In this document: in pieces, positions 54,602-64,000 of the stretch
How positions within the stretch are numbered: the stretch's first letter is position 1
Layout: the number at the start of each line of letters is the position of its first letter
NCBI GenBank assembly: GCA_003020925.1
Contig: PXRT01000017.1
Location: forward strand, 14,477 to 78,476
Origin: Halobacteriales archaeon QS_6_64_34
GTDB taxonomy: Archaea; Halobacteriota; Halobacteria; Halobacteriales; Haloarculaceae
DNA length: 64,000 bases
Direction of reading: 5' to 3'
Notes under the pieces: model-generated
What the model saw: the letters and a program-made list of their open reading frames with translations, nothing else
Told to the model about the DNA's origin: nothing
The model's database searches: none
Position numbers and translations under genes: made by a program

Positions 54602-55612
54602 ATGACGCAGGACACACAGCGGCTCTCAGACAGCATTTCACGACGAACGTTCATTGCGGCCACAGGCGCGGCCAGTGCGGCGGCCGTCGCCGGCTGTAGC
54701 GAGGGACAAGGCTCGGGCGAAGCCACAGGCACGGGCAACCTCTCCGGCGACATAAGTATCACGGGCTCCTCGACAGTGTATCCGCTCGCGAACGCTGTCG
54801 CTGAGGAGTTCCAGAATATGCACAGCGATGTCAACATCACCGTCCAGTCGACCGGCTCCGGTGGGGGCTTCGAGAACTTCTTCTGTCCCGGCGACTCCGA
54901 CATCAACAACGCCTCACGGCCGATGAAAGACTCGGAGCAACAGAACTGCTCCAGCAACGGTATTACGGCCCACGAAATCACCGTCGCGACCGACGCCCTC
55001 ACCGTTGTTATCAACAACAACAACGACTGGGCGACCGAGATGACTGTCGACGAGATCTCGCAGATCTGGGGGCCGGAAGCAGGCTCCGGCCAGAGCTGGA
55101 GCGACATCAACTCCAGCTGGCCCGACGAGGAGATCGAGCGCTTCGGCGCCGCCGAGACCTCCGGGACCTTCGACTACTTCACCGAGGTCATCAACGGTGA
55201 GGAGGGCGCCCACACCCAGGCCTACGAGCCCACGGAGAACGACCGAACCATCGTTCAGGGTGTACAGGGGAGCGACTACGCTATCGGGTACTTCGGCTTC
55301 TCGTACTACTACAACAACCCCGACGCGGTCACCGCAGTCGCCGTCGACGACGGTAATGGGCCTGTCGAGCCGACGCTCGAAACCGCGTCCAGCGGCGAGT
55401 ATACGCCCCTCTCTCGCCCGCTGTTCACCTACCCCGCGATGAGCGCACTCGCGAAGGAACACATCGCCGAGTTCTGCCGCTACTTCGTCGAGCAGTCGGC
55501 AAACGAGGAACTCGTCGCACAGCAGGTCGGGTACGTCCCCCGAACGTCGAGCCAGAAGGACGCCGCACTCGAGAGCCTCAACAGCGCTATCGAGGAAGCG
55601 AACTCCAACTAA
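54602..55612 (+). CDS. pstS: Phosphate ABC transporter substrate-binding lipoprotein PstS
   Basis: A 336-residue phosphate-binding protein. It has a Tat motif (ISRRTFIAATGAAS) and a lipobox (AVAGC, Cys about 31). Phosphate-site sequences are GSSTVYPLANAV and GTFDYFTEVING. ATG 54602 is used; a TTG at 54584 would add six residues. First gene of pstSCAB-phoU. Confidence 0.94.
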   Translation: MTQDTQRLSDSISRRTFIAATGAASAAAVAGCSEGQGSGEATGTGNLSGDISITGSSTVYPLANAVAEEFQNMHSDVNITVQSTGSGGGFENFFCPGDSDINNASRPMKDSEQQNCSSNGITAHEITVATDALTVVINNNNDWATEMTVDEISQIWGPEAGSGQSWSDINSSWPDEEIERFGAAETSGTFDYFTEVINGEEGAHTQAYEPTENDRTIVQGVQGSDYAIGYFGFSYYYNNPDAVTAVAVDDGNGPVEPTLETASSGEYTPLSRPLFTYPAMSALAKEHIAEFCRYFVEQSANEELVAQQVGYVPRTSSQKDAALESLNSAIEEANSN

Positions 55613-55654
55613 ACCCGCACCGCGCGGTCCCGATTTCCAACTCATACCTACTGC

Positions 55655-56593
55655 ATGTCCAACACAACAGACCTGACCGGTGACCGCGGCTTTCAGGATA
55701 TCCGCGAGTCAATGTACACGGTGGTGTTTTTCCTCTGTGCGGCCGTCTCAGTGATCACTACCGCTGGTATTATCGTCGCCTTGATATTGCCCACAATTAC
55801 GTTCCTCGGGGAGGTCCCGATGTCCGAGTTCTTCCTCGGGACGCAATTTAGCCCCGCCATCCAGCCGACCGTGTTCGGTGTCCTCCCGCTGGCCTTTGGG
55901 ACGCTGCTTATCACGTTCGGCGCCGCGATGGTCGCGATTCCCATCGGGACGCTCACCGCGTTGTACCTCAGTGAGTACGCGAGTGAAAGTCGGCGAGCAG
56001 TGCTGAAACCGCTCCTCGAAATTCTCGCCGGTGTTCCGACGGTCGTCTACGGCTACTTCGCGCTCGTCTACGTGACGCCGCTACTGGACGCGATTCCCGG
56101 CCTCGAACTCGGGACGTTCAACGCGCTCTCGGCGTCGCTCGTGATGGGAATCATGATAATCCCGATGGTCTCCTCTATCAGCGAGGACTCGATGAACGCC
56201 GTGCCTGATTCCGTTCGGAACGCGGCCTACGGGCTTGGCGCGACGAAATACGATGTCTCCGTCGGCGTCGTCGTTCCCTCGGCGCTGTCCGGTATCGCGT
56301 CGTCGTTCATTCTCGCGCTCTCGCGCGCCATCGGTGAGACGATGATCGTCGTGGTCGCGGCTGGCCAGACCGCCCGCTTCCCCGAGACCACGTCCGGCCT
56401 GCTGAACAGCTTCTTCGTGTCGACACAGACGATGACCTCGGCGATGGTCCAGCTCGGGACCAGCGACCTCGCCGGCGGGACGACCGCATACAGGGCGCTG
56501 TTCGCCATCGGGCTGACGCTGTTCGTCATGACGCTGGTATTGAATCTCGTGAGCGATGCGATTGCCGCGCGATTTAGGGAGGACTACGACTAA
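55655..56593 (+). CDS. pstC: Phosphate ABC transporter permease PstC
   Basis: A 312-residue permease with six membrane segments and the EAA-like loop (SVRNAAYGLGATKYDVSVGV). Overlaps pstA by one base. Forms the channel with PstA. Confidence 0.94.
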   Translation: MSNTTDLTGDRGFQDIRESMYTVVFFLCAAVSVITTAGIIVALILPTITFLGEVPMSEFFLGTQFSPAIQPTVFGVLPLAFGTLLITFGAAMVAIPIGTLTALYLSEYASESRRAVLKPLLEILAGVPTVVYGYFALVYVTPLLDAIPGLELGTFNALSASLVMGIMIIPMVSSISEDSMNAVPDSVRNAAYGLGATKYDVSVGVVVPSALSGIASSFILALSRAIGETMIVVVAAGQTARFPETTSGLLNSFFVSTQTMTSAMVQLGTSDLAGGTTAYRALFAIGLTLFVMTLVLNLVSDAIAARFREDYD

Positions 56594-58203
56594 TGGCGAC
56601 CGACACGACGACAGAAAGCGGGTTCGGCACCGTCAGCCGGACCAAAGGAATCGTTTTCGAATATCTGACGCTCGCCTCGTCCGTCGCTGGCATCCTCGCG
56701 CTTTCCGTGCTACTGGGGTATGTCTTCTGGGACGCCTTCGGGATGGAGTCGGCCGAAATCGCGTGGTACGGTGCGTTCGCGCTGCTGGTCGTCGTCCCCG
56801 TCCTCGCGTTCGTCGCGTACACACAACGGAACCCGGTCGCCGGTGAGGCTGCCCTCGAACTGTTCTCAACGACGATGGGTGGAATACTCGGCGGGTTAGG
56901 TACAGTCACTATCCTCGAAGTCGTTACCGGTGCGGACATCTGGTTTGGTTACTTCGTGACGGTGGTCGCCCCGCTGTGTGCGCTGTATCTCTACGGCCGC
57001 TCCCAGCCGAACGCCAGCTGGGTCGGCCTCGCGATGCTTGGCTTCCTGGTACTCGGCCCACCCATCGGGACGGCACTGCTCCCGATCACGACGACGATTG
57101 TGGCGCTCATCGGTGGGCCGTTCGTCTATCTGTTCACTCTGACCATCCCCGGTGCGCTGGTGCTTCGGTACGTCGTCGAGGACTACCTGGAACTTGGCGA
57201 CGGCGACCTCACTGCCGGTGTGATGGTCGCCGTGGCGCTTCTCGCGGTTCCACTCGTCGACCGGCTGCCACTGGTTTCACGGTCAGTCTGGGCGATATTC
57301 CTGACGACACTGTTTGCCCCCCTCGCCGTCGTCGTCTGGAAGAACCTCGCCGACCGTGAGCGCCGGGCCGGATTCGCCGGCCCCGGCGTCTTCGCCGCGG
57401 GAATCGGAGTGTTGTTGGTCGTCACCGACCGCACGGCTCTCAATGGACCGACGCCATGGTTTGACTGGCAGTACGTCACCACGAGCCCTTCCCGATTTGC
57501 CGACCAGGCCGGCCTCTATCCGGCGATAATCGGCTCGGTGGGCATCATCGTCCTCGTCGCGCTGATCACGATGTTACTCGGGGTTGGTGCCGCGGTGTTT
57601 TTAGAAGAGTACGCGCCGGACTCCGGTCTCGGCGGGGCGGTTGCACGGTTCATCCGTATCAACATCTCGAACCTGGCCGGTGTTCCCTCTGTGGTCTATG
57701 GGCTCTTGGGACTCGCCGTGTTCGTGAATCTCGCTAATCTCGGTGTCGGGACAGTGATTACCGCCGCATTCACACTCTCCTTGCTTATCCTGCCCATCGT
57801 CATCATCTCCGCCCGCGAAGCGATCCGGGCGGTACCGGACTCGCTGCGGCAGGCGTCCTACGGGATGGGGGCGACCCGGTGGCAGACAATCCGGAACGTT
57901 GTTCTCCCGCGTGCCATTCCGGGCATCCTCACCGGGACGATTCTCGCGCTTGGACGGGCCATCGGTGAGACGGCCCCGCTGATCATGATCGGCGTCGCGA
58001 CGACGGCGTTCAGCCCCCCAGAGGGCATATTCAGCAAGACATCGGCGATGCCGATGCAGATCTTCGCGTGGTCGTCGTTCCCCTCCCAGGAGTTCCAGCA
58101 CGGTGTCGTCGCCGCCGGTGTTGTGACGCTGCTCGTCGTCTTGCTGACGATGAACTCTATCGCGATTCTGTTGCGTAACAAATTCGAACAGGAGGAACTA
58201 TAA
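56593..58203 (+). CDS. pstA: Phosphate ABC transporter permease PstA with N-terminal extension
   Basis: A 536-residue permease. The last 250 residues are a standard PstA with the loop [19 protein letters not shown]. The first 280 are an extra membrane region of about seven helices, which makes it nearly twice the bacterial length; haloarchaeal PstA often has such extensions. Overlaps pstC and pstB by one base each. Confidence 0.92.
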   Translation: MATDTTTESGFGTVSRTKGIVFEYLTLASSVAGILALSVLLGYVFWDAFGMESAEIAWYGAFALLVVVPVLAFVAYTQRNPVAGEAALELFSTTMGGILGGLGTVTILEVVTGADIWFGYFVTVVAPLCALYLYGRSQPNASWVGLAMLGFLVLGPPIGTALLPITTTIVALIGGPFVYLFTLTIPGALVLRYVVEDYLELGDGDLTAGVMVAVALLAVPLVDRLPLVSRSVWAIFLTTLFAPLAVVVWKNLADRERRAGFAGPGVFAAGIGVLLVVTDRTALNGPTPWFDWQYVTTSPSRFADQAGLYPAIIGSVGIIVLVALITMLLGVGAAVFLEEYAPDSGLGGAVARFIRINISNLAGVPSVVYGLLGLAVFVNLANLGVGTVITAAFTLSLLILPIVIISAREAIRAVPDSLRQASYGMGATRWQTIRNVVLPRAIPGILTGTILALGRAIGETAPLIMIGVATTAFSPPEGIFSKTSAMPMQIFAWSSFPSQEFQHGVVAAGVVTLLVVLLTMNSIAILLRNKFEQEEL

Positions 58204-59072
58204 TGTCACAGGATACGTCATCCACCGAGGCCGAGCGTGAAGAAACGGACCAGTTAATTACCACCGACCCCGGTCGAGGCGGTCTTTCCGAACAGGACAA
58301 CACCTCGACGGTCATGACGGGCGACACGATAATCCAGTCACGGAATCTCGACGTGTTCTACGGCGAGACACAGGCTTTGCAGAGCGTCGACCTCGATATT
58401 CCCGAGAATCAGGTCACTGCGATGATCGGGCCGTCTGGCTGTGGGAAGTCCACGTTCCTGCGGTGTATCAACCGCATGAACGACCTCATCGACGTGGCTC
58501 GAATGGACGGCGAACTCAGCTTCGACGGCAAGAACGTCTACGACGACGACGTCGACCCCGTCACGCTGCGCCGGCGCATCGGGATGGTGTTCCAGCATCC
58601 CAACCCCTTCCCCAAGAGCATCTACGACAACGTCGCCTACGGGCTCCGCATCCAGGACCGCGACGTCGACATGGACAGTGTCGTCGAAGAGTCCCTGAAG
58701 AAGGCGGCGCTGTGGGACGAGGTCAAGGACCGTCTCAATGAGTCCGCGCTGGACCTCTCCGGCGGGCAACAGCAGCGTCTCTGTATCGCCCGCGCTATCG
58801 CTGTCGACCCTGACGTGTTGCTCATGGACGAGCCTGCATCGGCGCTGGACCCGATTGCCACCTCGAAAATCGAGGACCTCATCGAGGAGTTGGTCGAGGA
58901 CTACACGGTCGTCATCGTCACCCACAACATGCAACAGGCCGCCCGCATCTCCGATAAGACTGCCGTCTTCCTCACGGGCGGGGAACTCGTGGAGTTCGAC
59001 GACACCGGCACAATCTTCGAGAACCCCGAGAGCCAGCGCGTCGAGGACTACATCACCGGCAAGTTTGGGTGA
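58203..59072 (+). CDS. pstB: Phosphate ABC transporter ATP-binding protein PstB
   Basis: A 289-residue ATPase: Walker [11 protein letters not shown]-loop region [13 protein letters not shown] specific for PstB, signature [14 protein letters not shown], Walker [14 protein letters not shown] 35-residue acidic N-terminal extension precedes the core. The PhoU-type gene starts 3 nt later. Confidence 0.96.
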   Translation: MSQDTSSTEAEREETDQLITTDPGRGGLSEQDNTSTVMTGDTIIQSRNLDVFYGETQALQSVDLDIPENQVTAMIGPSGCGKSTFLRCINRMNDLIDVARMDGELSFDGKNVYDDDVDPVTLRRRIGMVFQHPNPFPKSIYDNVAYGLRIQDRDVDMDSVVEESLKKAALWDEVKDRLNESALDLSGGQQQRLCIARAIAVDPDVLLMDEPASALDPIATSKIEDLIEELVEDYTVVIVTHNMQQAARISDKTAVFLTGGELVEFDDTGTIFENPESQRVEDYITGKFG

Positions 59073-59074
59073 CC

Positions 59075-60121
59075 ATGGAGACCCGCAAGATACAGCAGGT
59101 CGGCGGCGGCACCTACACCGTCTCCCTGCCCAAGGAGTGGGCCACGGCGGCCGACATCGAACCCGGCGCCGTCGTCGCCCTCCACAGCCACATCGACGGC
59201 ACGCTCGTCGTCCAGACCGGCGTCGAGGCGGCCGACAGCGAGCCGCTGACGCTATCGGTCGCCGACGCCGACCCGGACTCGCTCGAACGCGCGCTTCGGG
59301 CGGCATACACCGCCGGTATCGACAGTATCGAACTCGAGGCACCCGACGGCGTGAGCGAGGTGACCCGGCGCCACATTGAGCGTGTCACCCGCGAGCTGAC
59401 CGGCGTCACCGTCACCGAGTCCGGCGGGGACACGATACAGGTCCGGTCGCTGCTGGACGTCGAGGAGGTGTCGATGACGCAGTCGGTCCGTCAGCTCCAG
59501 TTCGCGGCGCTGTCGGCCCACCAGGCGGCGACGACCCACCTGACGGCCCCGACCCCCGAGGCCCCGGGCAGTCGGGACAGCCAGACCGACCGCATCGCCG
59601 CGATGGTCGACCACTACTTTCAGCGCGGGCTCGATTCGCTGTCCGTGATGGACGCGCTGGGACTCACGCGCCCGGCGCTGTTCGACCGCTGGGTCACCGC
59701 CCGCGAACTCGCTCGCGTCGCCGACCGCGCCGACCGAATCGGGGCCGTCGCCGGACGACTCGATGCGCCCGTCGACCGCGACATCGCTACCGACATCGAC
59801 GACCTGGCCGACCGCAGCCGGGACCTGGTCCGGTCGGCGGTGGCCGTCGTCCTTGACGGGCACGCGCGGGCGACTGCCGACGGCACCGAACTGGCCACAG
59901 CGCGGCGCTGTCTCGAAGCGCGCGACGAGCTGTGTGCCGATATCGATGCGTTCGACCGCCGGCTGTTCGAGACCGACGGCGCCGACTACCGGCTCACACA
60001 CGCCGTCGCCGCGCTCCGTGGGACGGCCGAGGCGGCCGGGACCGTCGCCGAGGTCGGTCTGCAGTCGCTGCTGTGCGAGCGGCGCTCCTCGGACGCGATG
60101 GCGCTTGGACGACCCTCGTAG
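59075..60121 (+). CDS. phoU: Phosphate uptake regulator, AbrB-PhoU fusion
   Basis: A 348-residue protein: an N-terminal AbrB/SpoVT swapped-hairpin domain (METRKIQQVGGGTYTVSLPKEW, about 1-50) and a C-terminal PhoU-like helical region (about 130-345). The AbrB part is a DNA-binding module, so this protein could sense phosphate and control the operon directly. ATG 59075 is chosen over GTG 59069, inside the pstB stop. Last gene of the operon. Confidence 0.9.
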   Translation: METRKIQQVGGGTYTVSLPKEWATAADIEPGAVVALHSHIDGTLVVQTGVEAADSEPLTLSVADADPDSLERALRAAYTAGIDSIELEAPDGVSEVTRRHIERVTRELTGVTVTESGGDTIQVRSLLDVEEVSMTQSVRQLQFAALSAHQAATTHLTAPTPEAPGSRDSQTDRIAAMVDHYFQRGLDSLSVMDALGLTRPALFDRWVTARELARVADRADRIGAVAGRLDAPVDRDIATDIDDLADRSRDLVRSAVAVVLDGHARATADGTELATARRCLEARDELCADIDAFDRRLFETDGADYRLTHAVAALRGTAEAAGTVAEVGLQSLLCERRSSDAMALGRPS

Positions 60122-60163
60122 CGCTTGCCCTCGTCTGTACTGCCGGAGAATACCCGGACCGCG

Positions 60164-60973
60164 CTATTCAGTACGTTTTTCTCCGGGAATCTCCCCGTCG
60201 AGGCCGCCGACGAGCCAGTTCAGCAGCCGGGACACGTCACACTGTGACGGGACGTGGTAGTCGGCTGCGGTCTCGCGCTCGCCCACCAGCACGCCGAAAT
60301 CCCCCTCGCCGAGCACCTCGAACGCGTCCTCGTCGGTGGTGTCGTCGCCGACATACACCGTCTGCCAGCTGTCGGGGACCTCCTCGCGCAACTGCTCGAC
60401 GATAGCGCCTTTGTGCCACTCGATGGTCGGTTTCACCTCGACAATCATCTTGCCACTGCCCGTCTGCAGTCCCTCGATTGGGTCGACGACATCTTCGACG
60501 ACGGCGGTGACGTCCTCGGCCGTGGCGTCTTTCGCCCGGCGGTAGTGGACGGTGAGGGTGACCGCTTTGTCCTCTACGTGGACGCCAGCCATATCCGCCA
60601 GCCGTGCCTCGATTTCCTCGCGTGCGGCCCGGAGGTCGTCCATCCGCGCCTCGGCCTCCGGGTGGACCTCCCGCTCGCCGTCGACGGTGTACTCCAGCCC
60701 GTGGTTGCCGACGTAGCGGCTGCCGTCGATACCGATGCGGGGTCGGAGGTCGGCGAGCTGACGGCCGGAGACGACGGCCACCAGCGTGTCGGGATGGTCG
60801 GCGAGTCGCTGGACCGCCAGCCGGTTGGCCTCCGTTATCTCGGGGGCGTCGGGGTCGTCCTCGATGGGTGCGAGCGTCCCGTCGAAGTCCAGTGCGACCA
60901 ACAGCCCGTCGGCGTCCCCGAGCTGGCGCTCGACGCTGTAGGCGTTCGCCGGGGCGGGTTGCTCGGGCGTCAT
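60164..60973 (-). CDS. otsB: Trehalose-6-phosphate phosphatase
   Basis: A 269-residue HAD-family phosphatase: DFDGTLAPIEDD (nucleophile Asp and acid Asp), LVAVVSGRQLADL, and YVGDDTTDEDAFEVL (metal-binding). It removes phosphate from trehalose 6-phosphate. ATG 60973 follows otsA by two bases. A longer frame to 61927 is an artefact overlapping otsA. Trehalose may act as a compatible solute. Confidence 0.95.
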   Translation of the reverse strand: MTPEQPAPANAYSVERQLGDADGLLVALDFDGTLAPIEDDPDAPEITEANRLAVQRLADHPDTLVAVVSGRQLADLRPRIGIDGSRYVGNHGLEYTVDGEREVHPEAEARMDDLRAAREEIEARLADMAGVHVEDKAVTLTVHYRRAKDATAEDVTAVVEDVVDPIEGLQTGSGKMIVEVKPTIEWHKGAIVEQLREEVPDSWQTVYVGDDTTDEDAFEVLGEGDFGVLVGERETAADYHVPSQCDVSRLLNWLVGGLDGEIPGEKRTE

Positions 60974-60975
60974 GG

Positions 60976-62520
60976 CTACCCTCCCGTCGGGAGACCCGGC
61001 TCTCTGACGGAGCCTTCCCCATCGCGTAGCGCCATCGCCGCCCGTAGGTTCAGTCCCGTCCACGTCGGGAGGTCGTTTTCGGCCACCTGCTCGTGGAGGT
61101 GCTGCATTCGAGCGCGCCGTTCGGCCCCGCGCATCGACAGCGCCCGCTCGATAGCGTCGGCGAAGGCGCCGGTGTTCTGGGGCTTTACCATGAGTGCGGC
61201 ATCGAGCAGCCGGCTCGCCCCGGCCTGGTCGCTGAGGATGAGCACGCCGTCGTCGTCTATCTGGGCCGCGACGTACTCCTGGGCGACGAGATTCATCCCG
61301 TCCCGAAGCGGGCTGATGAGCGCCATGTCGCTGTGACGGTACAGCCCCGCCAGCGCCTTCTGGGAGATGTACTCGTCGAAAAAGAGGACGGGCGTCCAGC
61401 CGTCGGTACCAAAGCGGTCGTTGACGCGCTCGACGGCCGTCTCGATGCGGTTCTGGATGTCCTTGTAGGACTGTATCTGGGTCCGGCTTTCGCTGCCCTT
61501 CTCGACGTAGGTGAGTTCCCCCCGCCACTCGGGGTTTCGCTCGAAGAACTGCTCCAGGGCTCGGAGCCGCTCGGGGATGCCCTTGCTGTAGTCCAGCCGG
61601 TCGACGCCGACGGCGACGGTGTCGGCCACCGGGTAGTCCTCGGTGAACTCCGCCCAGAACTCGTCGGCTTCGGCTGAGCCCGCCCGCTCGGCGATTTTGT
61701 CCACTTCGATACCCATCGGGAACTCCGTGACCTGTGTCTCGTGGCCGTCGTAGCGTACCGTCCCAGTCTCGTGGTCGACGTCCGCGTCGTCGATGGCCAT
61801 CTCGACACAGCGCAGGAAATTCTCCCGGTATCTGGGGACGTGGAACACGAACAGGTCGTTCCCGAGCAGCCCCTCGAGTATCGCCTCGCCGTGTGGACAG
61901 CCCCGGAACGTGTCCCAGGAGGGCCACGGGATGTGCCAGAACTGCATCAACACGGTGTCATCGTCGACCCGCTCGCGGGCGATTGCCGGGGCGAGCGCGA
62001 AGTGGTAGTCCTGGAACCAGACGATATCGCCGGCGTCGGTGTGGTCCTCGACGGCGTCGACGAACCGCTCGTTGACCGACCGGTACCGCTCCCAGTAGCG
62101 CTCCCACTCGACGACGTTCGTCAGCGCCGAGTGACAGATGGGCCAGAGCACCTGGTTGCTGAAGCCGTAGTAGTAGTCTTCGACCTCGTCGTCGTCGAGC
62201 CAGACCCGACAGAGCGTGTAGTTGGGGTCGTCGGGCGGGGCCGGAACGCAGTCGTTCTCGTCGACGACCTGGCGGTCGGCGTCGCCGTCGCCCCACGCGA
62301 CCCACGTCCCGCCGACCGCCTGCATCACTGGGTCTAACCCGGCCGTCAGGCCGCCGGCGTGGACCTCGACGGTGACGTCGTCACCGTCGTACGTGTGGCT
62401 GTACGGCTGGCGGTTCGAGACCACGACGAGGCCGCCGTCACTGATGGCGTCGCCCCAGTCGACCGACTGGGCCGCGCCCTGCTCGGTTTCCGCTCTCGTA
62501 CCGGCAGTATTGTTACTCAT
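60976..62520 (-). CDS. otsA: Trehalose-6-phosphate synthase
   Basis: A 514-residue GT-B glycosyltransferase of family GT20: VVVSNRQPYSHT, GGLTAGLDPVMQ, HIPWPSWDTFRGCP, GVDRLDYSKGIPERL, and DGMNLVAQEYVAAQ. It makes trehalose 6-phosphate from UDP-glucose and glucose 6-phosphate. ATG 62520 is about 27 nt after a minus-strand TATATG (62546-62555). The N-terminal 20 residues are an acidic extension. otsB follows immediately. Confidence 0.96.
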   Translation of the reverse strand: MSNNTAGTRAETEQGAAQSVDWGDAISDGGLVVVSNRQPYSHTYDGDDVTVEVHAGGLTAGLDPVMQAVGGTWVAWGDGDADRQVVDENDCVPAPPDDPNYTLCRVWLDDDEVEDYYYGFSNQVLWPICHSALTNVVEWERYWERYRSVNERFVDAVEDHTDAGDIVWFQDYHFALAPAIARERVDDDTVLMQFWHIPWPSWDTFRGCPHGEAILEGLLGNDLFVFHVPRYRENFLRCVEMAIDDADVDHETGTVRYDGHETQVTEFPMGIEVDKIAERAGSAEADEFWAEFTEDYPVADTVAVGVDRLDYSKGIPERLRALEQFFERNPEWRGELTYVEKGSESRTQIQSYKDIQNRIETAVERVNDRFGTDGWTPVLFFDEYISQKALAGLYRHSDMALISPLRDGMNLVAQEYVAAQIDDDGVLILSDQAGASRLLDAALMVKPQNTGAFADAIERALSMRGAERRARMQHLHEQVAENDLPTWTGLNLRAAMALRDGEGSVREPGLPTGG

Positions 62521-62656
62521 CTGACGAAAAATATTATGTCGAACTGGCATATACGAACGGCTTGCAGTTGCAACCTCCACGCGCTGGCGGTCGCAATACC
62601 TGCGACGGCGAGTGAAAACCACCGGTTTATGCCAATGGCAGCACGAATTGCCGCCA

Positions 62657-63403
62657 ATGACTGTCCGCCATGAGGGACTGACCATCGACTGGTTGGGCTA
62701 TGCCACCATCCGTATCGCCGGCGAGGGCTGCGTGGTGTACACCGACCCCGGCCGCTACGGCGTTCTCACCGGTGAGTGGGAGCCCCACACCGACGGTATC
62801 GGCCACCCGCCGTCGACTGACTACCGCGCCGAAGACGCCGATATCGTCTGTGTCACCCACGTCCACCACTACGACCCCGACGGCATCGAGCGGGTCGCCA
62901 ACGAGGACACCACCATTGTCGCCTTCGAAGGTATCGACGGCCGCGACGTCGAGCGGGACCTCCCGGCCATCGTCGACCTCCCATACGAGGTCCGGACCGT
63001 CGACGCCAAATCGAAAATCGAGGTCGACGGGGTCCCCATCTGGACCTCGCCGGCCCACAACGAACCCGACGGCCCCCACACGCTGCCGGACGGCACCCCC
63101 TACCACCCGGAGGGCTTTGGCTGTGGGTTCATGGTCGCCGTCGACGGAACGCGGGTGTACTACCCCGGCGACAGCGACGTCCTCCCGGGCCACCGGACCC
63201 TGGAGACCTCGGTGTTCTGTCCGCCCATCGGGCCGCGAGCGACGATGGACCGCCACGAGGCCGCCGCGCTCGCGACGACTATCGAACCCCGACTCGTGAT
63301 GCCCGTCCACTACAACACCTTCTCGAATCTGGAAGCGGACTCGCGGAAGTTCGCTGCCGACGTGGCCGAGGCGGGAATTCCCGTGGTGCTGGACGAGCGC
63401 TAA
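62657..63403 (+). CDS. Metallo-beta-lactamase-fold hydrolase (UlaG-like)
   Basis: A 248-residue MBL-fold protein of the UlaG/L-ascorbate lactonase-like type: WLGYATIRIAGEG, metal site THVHHYDPDG (HxHxxD variant), VYYPGDSDVLPGH (Asp), and VMPVHYNTF (His). The variant site reads HVHHYD. ATG 62657 is about 28 nt after TTTATG (62627-62632). Substrate unknown. It converges on the regulator gene with a 4-nt overlap of stop regions. Confidence 0.85.
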   Translation: MTVRHEGLTIDWLGYATIRIAGEGCVVYTDPGRYGVLTGEWEPHTDGIGHPPSTDYRAEDADIVCVTHVHHYDPDGIERVANEDTTIVAFEGIDGRDVERDLPAIVDLPYEVRTVDAKSKIEVDGVPIWTSPAHNEPDGPHTLPDGTPYHPEGFGCGFMVAVDGTRVYYPGDSDVLPGHRTLETSVFCPPIGPRATMDRHEAAALATTIEPRLVMPVHYNTFSNLEADSRKFAADVAEAGIPVVLDER

Positions 63404-63942
63404 TCGGCCGCCGGCGCCGTCATCGACTCGACGGTGAGAACGAGCGTCCCGTTCAGATTGTCGAACCCTTCGACGACGCCCTCGATGCGGAGGTCACGAC
63501 ACGGCGTGGGGCCGACGCTGACCGCGTCGCCCTCGTCGAACGGCCCGCCGGCGACCCCCCGTAGCTGGACCTCCGCCCGGCAGTTCTCGGGGTGGAGCAC
63601 GGACGTCAGGCTGATTTCGGCGACCGTCGCGCCCTCGACGCGCTCGCCGTCGTGGGACAACGCCACCGTTGCCGGTTCGCCTACGTCCTGTATCGAGAGC
63701 GCGTCGTAGGCCGCCGCAGTCGGTTTGTACCCGCCCTGTGGGCCGGGAATCCCCTCCACCAACTGGAGCGCTTTGAGACTCTGCATCTGATTGCGGATGG
63801 TGCCCGGGTTCCGGTCGACGCCGGCCGCGACCGTCTCGCCTTTGACCGGCGCGTCGGACTCCCGATACCGCGTGACCAGCTCCCGTAGTATCCGCTGTTG
63901 GGACGTCGTCAGGTCGATTCCGGGATGCCTTTGTGAACTCAT
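63400..63942 (-). CDS. Rrf2-like winged-helix regulator
   Basis: A 180-residue protein: an N-terminal winged helix (about 12-75, LTTSQQRILRELVTRYRESD, VDRNPGTIRNQMQSLKALQL) and a C-terminal beta-rich domain (about 90-175, possibly ligand-binding). It resembles haloarchaeal proteins annotated as Rrf2-family. An AT stretch (about 63965-63980) upstream on the minus strand is the likely promoter. Ligand and targets unknown. Confidence 0.78.
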   Translation of the reverse strand: MSSQRHPGIDLTTSQQRILRELVTRYRESDAPVKGETVAAGVDRNPGTIRNQMQSLKALQLVEGIPGPQGGYKPTAAAYDALSIQDVGEPATVALSHDGERVEGATVAEISLTSVLHPENCRAEVQLRGVAGGPFDEGDAVSVGPTPCRDLRIEGVVEGFDNLNGTLVLTVESMTAPAAD

Positions 63943-64000
63943 AACTGCTCAGTCATGCCGAACTTACGGAATTTATTATTTATCGCTTTCCTAGAACTAC

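Noticed and set aside
60974..61927. Extended trehalose phosphatase start
   Set aside because: The extension lies fully inside otsA in another frame and is Arg/Gly-rich.

Overview
The window is typical haloarchaeal DNA: high G+C, acidic proteins, many starts placed about 27 nt downstream of a TATA-like element (leaderless genes), and archaeal marker genes (ribosomal protein S6e, archaellum, CheF, archaeosine and HalOD1/Bat-type genes). The gene content suits a motile member of the Haloarcula/Halomicrobium kind. I do not claim a genus.

Layout. 1-2 kb: rps6e, a DUF7112-type gene and cheF1. 2-6.2 kb: a thiamine-salvage island with a divergent HTH-ThiN regulator facing tenA_C-tenA_E-symporter. 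6.3-12.8 kb: cheB-cheA-cheR-HEAT-cheF2 on the minus strand and a divergent cheW. 12.9-18.5 kb: a KaiC-like ATPase, a winged-helix gene, a DUF7521-type membrane protein, one archaellin (arlB) and three unassigned genes. 18.6-27.5 kb: cheY-cheC-cheD, then arlCE-F-G-H-I-J. This makes one large motility island holding the stator/motor, export ATPase, filament subunit, chemotaxis kinase, adaptation enzymes and the CheF link from CheY to the motor. No chemoreceptor gene lies in the window. An intact IS200/IS605-type element (tnpA and tnpB) sits 11 nt after the arlJ stop.

29.2-34.7 kb: an AT-rich gap, then a urea/amide ABC importer (urtABCDE). 34.9-48.9 kb: metabolic and housekeeping genes, including aconitase, dUTPase/dCTP-deaminase family, Bat-like and HalOD1-type proteins, queD-queE-queC (preQ0 for archaeosine), a membrane-anchored ferredoxin, 6-phosphogluconate dehydrogenase, M29 peptidase, RimI-like acetyltransferase, DUF5810/DUF5809, two Nudix hydrolases, a rhodanese and an HpcH/HpaI aldolase. 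48.9-50.0 kb: a scarred region with serial hairpins, an IS-like end and a severely deleted dihydrolipoamide dehydrogenase relic. 50.1-54.0 kb: gap, eno, a GlpA-like oxidase and a truncated regulator. 54.6-60.1 kb: pstS-C-A-B with an AbrB-PhoU regulator. 60.2-64 kb: trehalose synthesis (otsA-otsB), a metallo-beta-lactamase-fold protein and an Rrf2-like regulator.

The most unusual points are the KaiC-like/HTH/DUF7521 module inside the motility island, the uncharacterised 16.06-18.53 kb two-gene unit, the four consecutive perfect hairpins at 2.0-2.2 kb, the structured noncoding stretch beside the lpd relic, and the transposon whose guide RNA would read into arlJ. All assignments come from reading the sequence. 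No database search was run.
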